A DNA stretch of 64,000 nt from Streptomyces meridianus (GCF_023703325.1 NZ_JAMQGM010000002.1:1-64000), one strand, 5' to 3'. Shown: positions 57,279 to 64,000, counted from the stretch's first letter. The notes: generated from the sequence alone by a model not told the origin. Made by a program: numbers and translations.

Positions 57279-57536
57279 TCAGCCGCTGATCGTGACGGTG
57301 CAGACGGTCGTGGCGGCGCCACCCTCGCCACCGGTGGACGACGCTTCCCCGATCGTGTAGTCGCCGACCGCGGCGTCACCGGAGGCGCCGCCTTCGCCAC
57401 CGGTGGCGGAGCACTCCTGCGTGACGACCACGGTCACCGGGTCCTGGGTGGGGGCGGCCTGGGCCGTGCCGACGCCGAGGGCGCCCATGCCGCCGAGCAT
57501 GGCAACGACGACAGCAGCCTTCTGAAGCTTGCGCAT
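57279..57536 (-). CDS. small secreted Gly/Thr-rich protein (first gene of the array)
   Basis: An 85-residue precursor with a signal peptide of about 28 residues (MRKLQKAAVVVAMLGGMGAL) ending AQA, nearly identical to those of the following genes. The mature part of about 57 residues repeats STGGEGGA-like segments (SATGGEGGASG, then SSTGGEGGAATT) with Cys near each end (QECSA, TVCTV). It starts at the ATG after GGAGATGTG. A GATCAGT-c-ACTGATC palindrome lies 30-50 bp upstream. It lacks the C-x30-C domain of its neighbours. Function unknown. Confidence 0.8.
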   Translation of the reverse strand: MRKLQKAAVVVAMLGGMGALGVGTAQAAPTQDPVTVVVTQECSATGGEGGASGDAAVGDYTIGEASSTGGEGGAATTVCTVTISG

Positions 57537-57877
57537 CACATCTCCAACTCTGCGAGGTCTACACGATCAGTCACTGATCATGCTCGTACAGTGACGAAGT
57601 TAGTCGGATTCTCCGGCTCCGCCACTTGGAGAGTGGAATCCGCGGTGATCGGGTTACCGCCCGCATCATGCGGCCGCACCGGCATCGCTTCGGGGCCACA
57701 CGGGGCCCCGGACCGGGAGGTGACAAACGATGACGAGAGCCGCCTGCGCCGCCCAGGACCGCCGAGCACCGCATCGCCCGACGGCACACCACGTCATATG
57801 GCAGCCGGACACACGAGGGCCCCTCGCCGTGAAGCGAAGGGCCATCGGAAGCCTGGAACGCAGTTCGCGGGCGGGCT
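57537..57877 (-). other. 341-bp spacer with promoter of the first array gene and a terminator
   Basis: On the minus strand it holds the upstream region of the gene at 57279-57536, including the palindrome GATCAGT-c-ACTGATC (57567-57581). Towards the other end is the terminator of the next gene, a 10-bp stem with one mismatch (57818-57827 with 57834-57843). No gene is seen. Confidence 0.5.
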
Positions 57878-58207
57878 CTACGAGCGGAAGCTGCGGCCGT
57901 TCTGCACGCACACACTGCCCGTGGCGACCGACCCCGTGGTCCTTCCGTTCGCGTCCTGGACCGGCGTCTCGATGCGGCTCGGCGTGCCCTGGCAGCTGAG
58001 CGTCTGCTCGCTGACGACGGTCACCGAACGGCCGTCATCGGTCGTGTAGCTGTACTGGTCGCTGTAGGAGCAGCGGGTGACGTTCCCGCTCGTCGTGCAC
58101 TGCTCACCGTTGCCGTCGTCCGCCTGGGCGGCGACTGCACCGAGAGCCATCAGGACAATGCCCCCCAGGACTCCCGCGACGACGGCCGGTTTCGTTGCTC
58201 TACGCAT
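57878..58207 (-). CDS. small secreted cysteine-containing protein
   Basis: A 109-residue precursor with a signal peptide MRRATKPAVVAGVLGGIVLM ending AAQA. The mature part of about 80 residues begins DDGNGEQCTTSGNVTRCSYS and has four Cys and many Ser/Thr/Tyr/Gln, consistent with a small disulfide-bonded beta protein. AAGGAAC precedes the ATG. The signal peptide is not of the MRKL type, so it is not a close paralog of the others, but it shares strand, size and export. Function unknown. Confidence 0.78.
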   Translation of the reverse strand: MRRATKPAVVAGVLGGIVLMALGAVAAQADDGNGEQCTTSGNVTRCSYSDQYSYTTDDGRSVTVVSEQTLSCQGTPSRIETPVQDANGRTTGSVATGSVCVQNGRSFRS

Positions 58208-58300
58208 GTCTCTGTTCCTTTGATCGGTTACGGAGCTGTTCTCGAAGCACCCACAGGACCTGCAGCGCCGGCATCGCCCGGGCAGAACGCCGGGGGACCG

Positions 58301-58333
58301 GACGAGCGGGCCCCGGAGAGGAACCCGCTCGTC
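58301..58333 (-). terminator. terminator of array gene at 58350
   Basis: A 10-bp perfect stem GACGAGCGGG / CCCGCTCGTC, loop of 13, 17 nt after the stop on the minus strand. Confidence 0.65.
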
Positions 58334-58349
58334 GTTCGGCCTTCGCGGG

Positions 58350-58796
58350 TCAGTCGTCGAAGGACGGGCCCGTCTGCGGGCAGATGTTGCCGATGTTCTG
58401 CTTCGCCGTCGAGTCACCGAACACGGTGATGGCGACATTGACGGGCATGAACACGTTGTTGTTCTCGTAGTCGCAGTCAAGGCGCTGCGGGTTGTGCACG
58501 GGAACCGTGGGCTCCCCCGCGGCCCCGTTGGCCGTTCCGTTCTCCGCGGCGGCGCGGTCCTCCGTGGCCGTCTCGTCCTGCGCGGCCACGCTCTCCTGAC
58601 TCTTCGCGCTCTCCTGCGCGGCCGGCTCCTTCTCGGCCTGCTTGGCCTTCTTCGCGTCGTGCGACTTGGCCGCGTGCGACGTCACCTTGCGGCCGTCCGT
58701 GCCCTTGCCCACATGGGCAGCGGCCGTACCCGCACCGAGCATGCCGACGCTGCCGACCATGAGCGCCACCACGGCGGCCTCGCGAAGCTTGCGCAT
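58350..58796 (-). CDS. secreted C-x30-C domain protein with Lys/Ala-rich linker
   Basis: A 148-residue precursor. The signal peptide (MRKLREAAVVALMVGSVGML) is followed by a charged Ala/Lys/Gln/Glu linker (residues about 33-95, SHDAKKAKQAEKEPAAQESA). The C-terminal domain begins NPQRLDCDYENNN and ends NIGNICPQTGPSF, with 30 residues between the two Cys. It is the most divergent member: QTMNLGNVC is replaced by KQNIGNIC, and the middle reads FMPVNVAITVFGDST. It starts at ATG after GGAGATGTG. A TATAGAGT promoter-like box lies 63 bp upstream. Confidence 0.82.
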   Translation of the reverse strand: MRKLREAAVVALMVGSVGMLGAGTAAAHVGKGTDGRKVTSHAAKSHDAKKAKQAEKEPAAQESAKSQESVAAQDETATEDRAAAENGTANGAAGEPTVPVHNPQRLDCDYENNNVFMPVNVAITVFGDSTAKQNIGNICPQTGPSFDD

Positions 58797-58989
58797 CACA
58801 TCTCCAGTTCAATGGACTTGACACGTTCAGTGATCAGTCGTGCCCCTGAGTCAGGGCAACTCTATACGCCTATGTCGGGTTTTAAAGCTCTTGCCCGGCG
58901 GGTCGCCTCATTGGCTGCCGCCCTCGTGCGCTACGCAACGTCAACTCCGCGGCGGCCACCCCGCCGGCGCGAGGTGGCGAGGAGATGCC

Positions 58990-59029
58990 GCAGGGCGGGT
59001 CCCGGACGAACTCCCGGAACCCGCCCTGC
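58990..59029 (-). terminator. terminator of array gene at 59042
   Basis: A 16-bp stem with one mismatch (58990-59005 with 59014-59029), 12 nt after the stop. Confidence 0.75.
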
Positions 59030-59041
59030 GATGAAGCGAAA

Positions 59042-59428
59042 TCAGTCCTCGCCGTCCCCGAAGACCGGGCCGGTCTGCGCACAGACGTTGCCCAGGTTCA
59101 TCGTCTGCGTGGAAGCGCCGCCGACGGCCGCCACAGTGGCCTGGCTCAGGAGGCTGGCCGAGTTCTCCGTGTAGCTGCAGTCCATGTACTGCGGGTTGTT
59201 GACGATGAAGTCGGGCGCCTCGAGCGCCTCTTCCTTCTTCGACTTGTGGTGACCCTTGTCACCCTTGTCCCAGCCCTTGTCGGAGTCGTGGTGACCCTTC
59301 TCCGACTCGTGGTGGCCGTAGCCCTTCTCCGAGCCGTACATGTCGTTGGCGAAGGCCGAGCCGGCGCCGAACATGCCGACGCTACCGACCATGACGACCA
59401 CCACAGCGGCCTTGCGAAGCTTGCGCAT
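59042..59428 (-). CDS. secreted C-x31-C domain protein with His/Lys/Asp-rich linker
   Basis: A 128-residue precursor. Signal peptide MRKLRKAAVVVVMVGSVGMF to about residue 27. The linker (residues 28-68) is strikingly rich in His, Lys, Asp and Gly with a repeated EKGHH/DKG pattern (HHESEKGHHDSDKGWDKGDK), fitting metal or polyanion binding. The shared domain runs DFIVNNPQYMDCSYTENSAS to QTMNLGNVCAQTGPVF, with 31 residues between Cys. Starts at ATG 59428 after GGAG. Exported, function unknown. Confidence 0.85.
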   Translation of the reverse strand: MRKLRKAAVVVVMVGSVGMFGAGSAFANDMYGSEKGYGHHESEKGHHDSDKGWDKGDKGHHKSKKEEALEAPDFIVNNPQYMDCSYTENSASLLSQATVAAVGGASTQTMNLGNVCAQTGPVFGDGED

Positions 59429-59630
59429 CACATCTCCAGTTCCACGGGGTTGACGCAGCACACGAGGGCCACGTCCACAACAATTGGCAACTATAGGCAG
59501 CAATGGACCTTATGCAGTACTTTAGGATGGAATCGCCAGTTTTTCGACCGAGCGGAGTCTCTCGGCGGGACCATTCGGCACAATGCGCCGACAAACGCCA
59601 CGCAGCCGGTGCGGGAAGCCCTGCACCATT

Positions 59631-59672
59631 CGGGGTCGGGCTCCGGAGCCCACGCTCCGGAGCCCGACCCCG
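59631..59672 (-). terminator. terminator of array gene at 59691
   Basis: A perfect 18-bp stem (59631-59648 with 59655-59672, loop CCCACG), 18 nt after the stop. Confidence 0.85.
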
Positions 59673-59690
59673 ACAGGCAGTCAGCCCCGA

Positions 59691-59969
59691 TCAGCTCTCG
59701 AAGGCCGGGCCGGTCTGCGCACAGACGTTGCCCAGGTTCATCGTCTGGGTGGCGTCACCCAGAGCCTCACCGCCGGTGATCTGGCTCAGGACGGACGCGC
59801 TGTTGCCGCTGTACGCGCAGTTCAGGAACTGCGGGTTGTTCACGACGAAGTCGCCCGGAGCCTTGCCGCCGCCTCCGTTGGAACCGTGGGCAGAAGCCGC
59901 CCCGGCACCGAACATGCCGACGCTACCGACCATGACGGCCACCACAGCGGCCTTGCGAAGCGTGCGCAT
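59691..59969 (-). CDS. secreted C-x31-C domain miniprotein
   Basis: A 92-residue precursor, signal peptide about 27 residues (MRTLRKAAVVAVMVGSVGMF), then a short Gly-rich linker (HGSNGGGGKAPG) and the shared domain DFVVNNPQFLNCAYSGNSAS ending QTMNLGNVCAQTGPAF. 31 residues separate the two Cys. The mature protein of about 65 residues has one possible disulfide. The 48-nt leader is identical to that of the gene at 60325. Confidence 0.87.
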   Translation of the reverse strand: MRTLRKAAVVAVMVGSVGMFGAGAASAHGSNGGGGKAPGDFVVNNPQFLNCAYSGNSASVLSQITGGEALGDATQTMNLGNVCAQTGPAFES

Positions 59970-60324
59970 CACATCTCCATTCCCATGAGAATCGACAAGA
60001 TCGGCGATCGATCATGCCTCTACAGGACACGAACTCTATGCACGAATGAGAACTTCGATCGCTCTTGACACGGTCAGCAAATGTTGCCACTCATTTGCAT
60101 CGGTTCCTTCGCCCCGGAGGCGCACACCGGTGGCGAACAGTGCCGCATCGCTGGGCACTTGATGAAGCGTCATAGCATCAGGAACGACATGGCGCCGCGG
60201 CGGCCCGAGGCGGCCCACCCCTCGGGCCTGCCGGCTGCAGGCGCTCGCCGGCCGTCCCCGGCAAACACGGGAGAGCGGGCCCCGAACCGGAGTCCGGGAC
60301 CCGCTCGATCCGATCGACGACAGG
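59970..60324 (-). promoter_or_regulatory. leader and promoter of array gene at 59691; terminator of the next
   Basis: A 355-bp spacer. The 48 nt before the start (59970-60017) are a conserved leader. GAAGTTCTCATTCGTGCATA followed by GAGT (60056-60033) is the promoter-like motif shared by three array genes, with TAGAGT as a likely -10. The other end holds the terminator stem 60273-60284 with 60295-60306, 12 bp with one mismatch. No gene is seen. Confidence 0.6.
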
Positions 60325-60600
60325 TCAGCCCTCGAAGACCGGGCCGGTCTGCGCGCAGACGTTGCCCAGGTTCATCGTCTGGGTGGTGTCACCGTCGACA
60401 GCGGCACCCGTGACCTGAGTGAGGCCGGTCGCGGTGTTGCCGCTGTACTCGCAGTTCATGAACTGCGGGTTGTTGACGATGAAGTCGCCGAGGCCCGTGC
60501 CGCCGTCACCGTGACCACCGGCAGCCGCAACGCCGGCGCCGAACATGCCCATGCTGCCGACCATGACGGCCACAACCGCAGCCTTGCGAAGCTTGCGCAT
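60325..60600 (-). CDS. secreted C-x31-C domain miniprotein
   Basis: A 91-residue precursor closely similar to its two neighbours. Signal peptide MRKLRKAAVVAVMVGSMGMF to about 28, linker GGHGDGGTGLG, and the shared domain DFIVNNPQFMNCEYSGNTAT to QTMNLGNVCAQTGPVF. 31 residues separate the Cys. Start at ATG after GGAGATGTG; leader identical over 48 nt to the preceding paralog, a sign of recent tandem duplication. Confidence 0.87.
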   Translation of the reverse strand: MRKLRKAAVVAVMVGSMGMFGAGVAAAGGHGDGGTGLGDFIVNNPQFMNCEYSGNTATGLTQVTGAAVDGDTTQTMNLGNVCAQTGPVFEG

Positions 60601-60921
60601 CACATCTCCATTCCCATGAGAATCGACAAGATCGGCGATCGATCATGCCGCTACCGGACAGACACTCTATGCATCGATGGGAGTTTCACTGCATTTTGGC
60701 ACGATTTGTGAATGCAATGACTCGAATGGCCCGCCTCCCACGCACGGACGGCTGCGATCCGCGCCGTACACCCGCAGCCTGACGGAGCCTTGCGACCGGA
60801 GCCCCGCACCACGCACGCAAGGGCCGGACCGCGCAGCTCCCACATCCGGCGGACAGCAGACGGACGAGTGCGGGCCCCGGACCGGAGTCCAGGGCCCGCC
60901 TCATTCGAGCAACAGCAGCGC
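60601..60921 (-). promoter_or_regulatory. leader and promoter of array gene at 60325; terminator of the next
   Basis: A 321-bp spacer. The 48-nt conserved leader is at 60601-60648. The shared promoter-like motif GAAACTCCCATCGATGCATA plus GAGT lies at 60687-60664. At the far end, the next gene's terminator has stem GCGGGCCC/GGGCCCGC (60870-60877 with 60892-60899) plus an inner GGAC/GTCC pair. No gene is seen. Confidence 0.6.
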
Positions 60922-61191
60922 TCAGCCGCCGAAGACGGGGCCGGTCTGCGCACAGACGTTGCCCAGGTTCATCGTCTGGGTCGCGTCACCCGTGACAGCG
61001 CCGGTGGCCTGCGTGAGGGCGGTCGCGCTGTTCTCGCTGTACGCGCAGTTCAGGAACTGCGGGTTGTTGACGAGGAAGTTGCCGCCACTGCCACCGCCGT
61101 CGTGACCACCGGCAGCCGCGACACCGGCGCCGAACATGCCCATGCTGCCGGCCATGACGGCCACAACCGCGGCCTTGCGAAGCTTGCGCAT
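60922..61191 (-). CDS. secreted C-x30-C domain miniprotein
   Basis: An 89-residue precursor. Signal peptide MRKLRKAAVVAVMAGSMGMF to about 28, linker GGHDGGGSGG, and the shared domain NFLVNNPQFLNCAYSENSAT to QTMNLGNVCAQTGPVF, with 30 residues between Cys. Its leader differs from those of the two preceding paralogs at 2 of 48 positions. Function unknown. Confidence 0.87.
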   Translation of the reverse strand: MRKLRKAAVVAVMAGSMGMFGAGVAAAGGHDGGGSGGNFLVNNPQFLNCAYSENSATALTQATGAVTGDATQTMNLGNVCAQTGPVFGG

Positions 61192-61472
61192 CACATCTCC
61201 ATTCCCACGAGAGTCGACAAGATCGGCGATCGATCATGCCCCTACAAGACGGAAACTCTATGCATAGATGAGATTTTCGGACGGTTTTGACGCGCTTCAT
61301 CTTGACAATGACTCATTCGCACCAGAACGCACCCTGCGAGGCGGATGAACGGCGGGAGGGGCCACACGAGACGGCGTCCTCATGACCGGCCGACAGCCGA
61401 GCCGCCGACACACGAGGGCGGAACCCCGGACCGGAGTCCGGGGTTCCGCCCTTACCCGATCGTCGACGACGC
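61192..61472 (-). promoter_or_regulatory. leader and promoter of array gene at 60922; terminator of the next
   Basis: The conserved 48-nt leader is at 61192-61239. The promoter-like motif GAAAATCTCATCTATGCATA plus GAGT is at 61278-61255. The next gene's terminator is a perfect 15-bp stem at 61416-61430 with 61437-61451. No gene is seen. Confidence 0.6.
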
Positions 61473-61739
61473 TCAGAAGTCGAAGCGCGGACCGACCTGC
61501 GGGCAGACGTTGCCGAGGTTCATCGTCTGGACAAGGTCGCCCGTAACGGCCGCAGGGACCTGAGTCAGACCGCTCGCGGTGTTGTTGGTGTAGGCACAGT
61601 TCAGGAACTGCGGATTCTCGACGGTGAAGTCACCACCGCCACCTCCACCGTGGCCACCGGCCGCAGCCACACCGGCACCGAGCATCCCCATGCCGCCCAC
61701 CATGACGGCCACCACAGCAGCCTTACGAAGCTTGCGCAT
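61473..61739 (-). CDS. secreted C-x30-C domain miniprotein
   Basis: An 88-residue precursor. Signal peptide MRKLRKAAVVAVMVGGMGML, linker GGHGGGGGG, and the shared domain DFTVENPQFLNCAYTNNTAS to QTMNLGNVCPQVGPRF, with 30 residues between Cys. Its leader and promoter differ from those of the three neighbours (CATATAAG instead of CATAGAGT), so it may be regulated apart. Function unknown. Confidence 0.86.
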   Translation of the reverse strand: MRKLRKAAVVAVMVGGMGMLGAGVAAAGGHGGGGGGDFTVENPQFLNCAYTNNTASGLTQVPAAVTGDLVQTMNLGNVCPQVGPRFDF

Positions 61740-61886
61740 CACGTCTCCACTTCCACGAGATCCGGACACGGTACGTCGCCGTCCGTGCTGTTTCCGTAAT
61801 GGAGCTTATATGCTTTTTGTCGTCTTTGTTCGTTGTGGAGTTCTTCAGGGTGACGGTGTTTCACCTGGTGGGACCAGCCGCAGGCA

Positions 61887-61924
61887 CGAAGCCCCCGAAG
61901 GGCGTGAACCCTTCGGGGGCTTCG
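61887..61924 (-). terminator. terminator of the Gln-rich protein gene
   Basis: A perfect 16-bp stem (CGAAGCCCCCGAAGGG with 61909-61924, loop of 6), 32 nt after the stop on the minus strand. Confidence 0.85.
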
Positions 61925-61955
61925 CGGTACGCGGTACGACGATGCATTGCGAGCG

Positions 61956-63101
61956 TCAGCGGATGTCCGCGACGCCGAGCTGACGGCAGGTCATGCTCTG
62001 CAGGCGCATGGGCTTGTTGCTGTCGGTGGGGTAGACGTTGACCTCGTGCAGCGTCCGCTCGTTGCACATCTCCGGACGCAGGGCGTCGAGCTCCGCGTCC
62101 AGCCGGTTGACCGTGGGAGCCGCCTGGGTGTTGACCTGCTCCGTGACCGTCTGCTGACGCGGGGCCTGCCGCCGCTCGCGGTCCTGCCGCGGAGCCTGGT
62201 TCTGCTGCTGCGTGGCCTGCTGGTTCTGCGACTGCTGCTGCGGGGCCTGCTGCTGCGGCACCTGTCGCTGAAGCTGCTGGTTCTGCTGCGGGGCCTGGTT
62301 CTGCTGCTGAGCCTGGGGCACCTGGTTCTGCGACTGCTGCTGCGGAACCTGGTTCTGCTGCGGGGCCTGGGGAGCCTGGACCTGCGACTGCTGCTGCGGA
62401 ACCTGCTGGTTCTGCTGCGGGGCCTGGTTCTGCTGCGGAACCTGGTTCTGCTGCTGAGCCTGGGGCACCTGGTTCTGCGACTGCTGCTGCGGAGCCTGCT
62501 GCTGAACCTGCTGGTTCTGCTGCTGAGCCTGGGGGGCCTGCTGCTGAGCCTGCGACTGCTGCTGCGGAGCCTGCTGCTGAAGCTGCGGCTGAGCCTGAGC
62601 CTGCCGCTGGGCCTGCTGCTGCCGGACCTGCTGCGCCAGATCGGACATGCGGTAGTGCGGAGCCTGCTGAGCGTGCTGTTGCGTGGCGGGCTGCTGCACA
62701 CCCAGGTCCTGTGTCCCCACGGACACCCCCTGCTGCTGCGACTGGTCCTGTCGCTGCGGAGCCTGCGCCTGCTGCTGACCCTGGTTCTGCTGCTGCGATG
62801 CCTGCTGCTGGGACTGGTCCTGCTGCTGCGGAGCCTGGTAGCGCGCCCAACCGGAGGTCTGCTCCCGCATCGCGGACTGCCGCATCTGCTGCTCGGGACT
62901 CTGCTGCCGGGCCTGCTGCTGCGGCGCCTGCTGCTGGGACTGCTGCTGCGGCGCCTGCTGCTGTGCACCCTGGTCCTGCTGCTGCGGAGCGGCCTGCTGA
63001 CCGCCGGCGGGGGGCGCGTCAGCGGCGGCACTGCCCGCACCGATGGTGGCCAGGCCACCGACCGCAGCGACGACGATCGCGACCTGCTGAAGCTTGCGCA
63101 T
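61956..63101 (-). CDS. secreted glutamine-rich low-complexity protein
   Basis: A 381-residue precursor of which about 147 residues are Gln by hand count. Signal peptide MRKLQQVAIVVAAVGGLATI to AAA|DA (about 28), of the same MRKL type as the array. Residues about 35-325 are degenerate repeats of APQQQSQ, QNQVPQ and QNQAPQQ units with Ala, Pro, Asn, Ser and almost no Lys or aromatic residues. The last about 60 residues are a separate conserved-looking domain (VNRLDAELDALRPEMCNERT, then MTCRQLGVADIR) with two Cys. AAGGGAAAC lies before the ATG. Likely disordered, cell-surface or matrix; possible transglutaminase substrate (inference). Confidence 0.85.
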   Translation of the reverse strand: MRKLQQVAIVVAAVGGLATIGAGSAAADAPPAGGQQAAPQQQDQGAQQQAPQQQSQQQAPQQQARQQSPEQQMRQSAMREQTSGWARYQAPQQQDQSQQQASQQQNQGQQQAQAPQRQDQSQQQGVSVGTQDLGVQQPATQQHAQQAPHYRMSDLAQQVRQQQAQRQAQAQPQLQQQAPQQQSQAQQQAPQAQQQNQQVQQQAPQQQSQNQVPQAQQQNQVPQQNQAPQQNQQVPQQQSQVQAPQAPQQNQVPQQQSQNQVPQAQQQNQAPQQNQQLQRQVPQQQAPQQQSQNQQATQQQNQAPRQDRERRQAPRQQTVTEQVNTQAAPTVNRLDAELDALRPEMCNERTLHEVNVYPTDSNKPMRLQSMTCRQLGVADIR

Positions 63102-63481
63102 GTTTCCCTTTGCCCTTCGTACGTCTGCACCGCGCTTTGGTTACCCAGTGCAAGTGCGGGGAGACTAACAGTAGGCAAACGTGGGCATGCCTCCTCCCAG
63201 GGCCCCGTGTCAGGCGGTGCCGACGAGGGCGCCACTGCCCTCAGCAGGCCGTTTACCGGGTACTCCCGGGAGCGCTCCGGTCCGCTGCCACCCCTGCGGG
63301 GGCCGCTGGATGGCGCATCATCTCAAGCCGATCGTGCTGCCCTGGCGTCAAGGCATTGACGAGTGAGTCATGCTCGCGACAAGCCTGGTCTTCCGCGGAG
63401 AACGGGGAACGCGAGAGGCCGGCCCCGGCGGGCCGGCCTCGTCACCGGTCGTCGTTGCGGGGCGGATGCCCCGACGTCGCG
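63102..63481 (-). other. 380-bp spacer
   Basis: It holds the upstream region of the Gln-rich gene and, near the right end, the deformylase terminator: a 10-bp stem GAGGCCGGCC/GGCCGGCCTC (63415-63424 with 63431-63440), 42 nt past that gene's stop. No gene is seen. Confidence 0.5.
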
Positions 63482-64000
63482 CTAGTCGTTCGGAACCGTC
63501 TCGTAGCGCGGCGTGCCCTCGGCCATCTGCCGCAGGGCGTCCTTGCGGTCGCGCTTGGACAGCCGGTCGATGTACAGGTAGCCGTCGAGGTGGTCCGTCT
63601 CGTGCTGGAGGCAGCGCGCGAAGTAGCCGGTGCCCTCGACGGCGATCGGGTTGCCCTGGAGGTCCTGGCCACGGCAGATCGCATAGTCGGGCCGCGGCAG
63701 TGAGGCGTACGCGGTCGGAACCGACAGACAGCCCTCGTTGGAGTCGTCGAGCACCCGGCGCTCCGCCGGCAGTTCGTCGATCACCGGGTTGCAGATCGCC
63801 CCCACGTGCCGGACACCGTCGTCGTCCGGGCAGTCGTACACGAACACCCGGAGATCCACGCCGATCTGGTTGGCCGCCAGGCCGACGCCCTCGGCCGCCC
63901 GCTGGCTGGCGAACATGTCGTCGACCAGCCGCTCGAGCCCGTCACCGAACTCGGTCACGTCCTGACAGCGCTTGTGCAGCACCGGGTTGCCCACCACAGT
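63482..64000 (-). CDS. def: peptide deformylase (5' end outside the window)
   Basis: The C-terminal 172 codons of a deformylase that removes N-formyl groups from new proteins. All three family motifs are present: [17 protein letters not shown] and HETDHLDG, with the metal ligands Cys and two His and the catalytic Glu. The open frame continues past the window edge, and typical actinobacterial enzymes have a longer N-terminus, so the true start is not visible. Confidence 0.95.
   Translation of the reverse strand, partial: TVVGNPVLHKRCQDVTEFGDGLERLVDDMFASQRAAEGVGLAANQIGVDLRVFVYDCPDDDGVRHVGAICNPVIDELPAERRVLDDSNEGCLSVPTAYASLPRPDYAICRGQDLQGNPIAVEGTGYFARCLQHETDHLDGYLYIDRLSKRDRKDALRQMAEGTPRYETVPND

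Noticed and set aside
57279..61739. Chaplins or rodlins
   Set aside because: Cys spacing, the NPQ...QTMNLGNVC motif and the lack of the chaplin hydrophobic core or rodlin C-terminal motif argue against both.
61947..63359. Leu-rich 470-codon frame antisense to the Gln-rich gene
   Set aside because: The Leu runs are simply the complement of CAG-rich repeats. The minus frame has a ribosome site, signal peptide and terminator, while the plus frame has none.

Overview
The window is chromosomal DNA from a high-GC Gram-positive of the genus Streptomyces. The evidence is a G+C content near 70 % with G/C-biased third codon positions, many GTG starts, 4-bp ATGA/GTGA gene overlaps, and genes typical of the genus: a cvn conservon, wblE, an RsbW-SigH type module, dasR, nickel superoxide dismutase, a B12-riboswitch class Ia ribonucleotide reductase, and a mycobacterial-type fused SucA. 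From memory, the gene order from lon to nrdAB follows the core arm of the S. coelicolor chromosome around SCO5285-SCO5225. I see no tRNA, rRNA, CRISPR array, insertion sequence or prophage.

Layout. 1-2.5 kb: TetR regulator, small protein, secreted NlpC/P60 peptidase. 2.6-8.4 kb (minus): conservon CvnABCD followed by a styrene/indole-monooxygenase-like flavoprotein. 8.7-13.8 kb: PP2C-like phosphatase, MarR regulator, GH25 lysozyme, and Lon protease with a HAIR heat-shock operator. 13.9-17.7 kb: a tightly overlapping operon of ECF sigma factor, zinc-finger anti-sigma membrane protein, ABC ATPase and ABC permease. 17.9-24.7 kb: spermidine-synthase-like protein, a two-component pair, and the 2-oxoglutarate dehydrogenase/decarboxylase SucA. 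24.9-29.5 kb: DUF6104, a DUF4097 protein with a long PadR regulator, quinone oxidoreductase, malic enzyme. 30-32.7 kb: polar amino-acid ABC importer. 32.8-40.7 kb: methyltransferase, CGNR regulator, sodX/sodN, a toxin remnant, ECF42 sigma plus DGPF partner, VOC protein, AraC regulator, PLP enzyme. 41-46 kb: RsbW, sigma-B-type sigma factor, lipid kinase, WblE, PdtaS-like kinase. 46.4-50.2 kb: amino-sugar locus (SIS isomerase, GH3 hexosaminidase, DasR). 50.4-53.2 kb: MctP monocarboxylate transporter and a membrane protein. 53.4-57.2 kb: cobalamin riboswitch and nrdAB.

57.2-63.1 kb is the least explained part. It is a run of nine consecutive minus-strand genes for small secreted proteins, nearly all separately terminated. 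Six (58.35-61.74 kb) share one new-looking domain with two cysteines 30-31 residues apart. Three of them have near-identical 48-nt leaders and matching promoter-like sequences. Two members carry Lys/His-rich linkers. The row ends with a 381-residue secreted protein that is about 39 % glutamine. I see no match to chaplins or rodlins and regard this as the best candidate for an undescribed surface or extracellular-matrix system. The window ends inside a peptide deformylase gene.

Regulatory sites that tie genes to known circuits are a DasR (dre) box between dasR and the GH3 gene, a second dre-like box upstream of the PdtaS-like kinase, an HspR (HAIR) box before lon, a PadR-type inverted repeat over the DUF4097 promoter, and the B12 riboswitch before nrdA. 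The dasABC chitobiose transporter, which in S. coelicolor lies between dasR and the hexosaminidase gene, is absent here.
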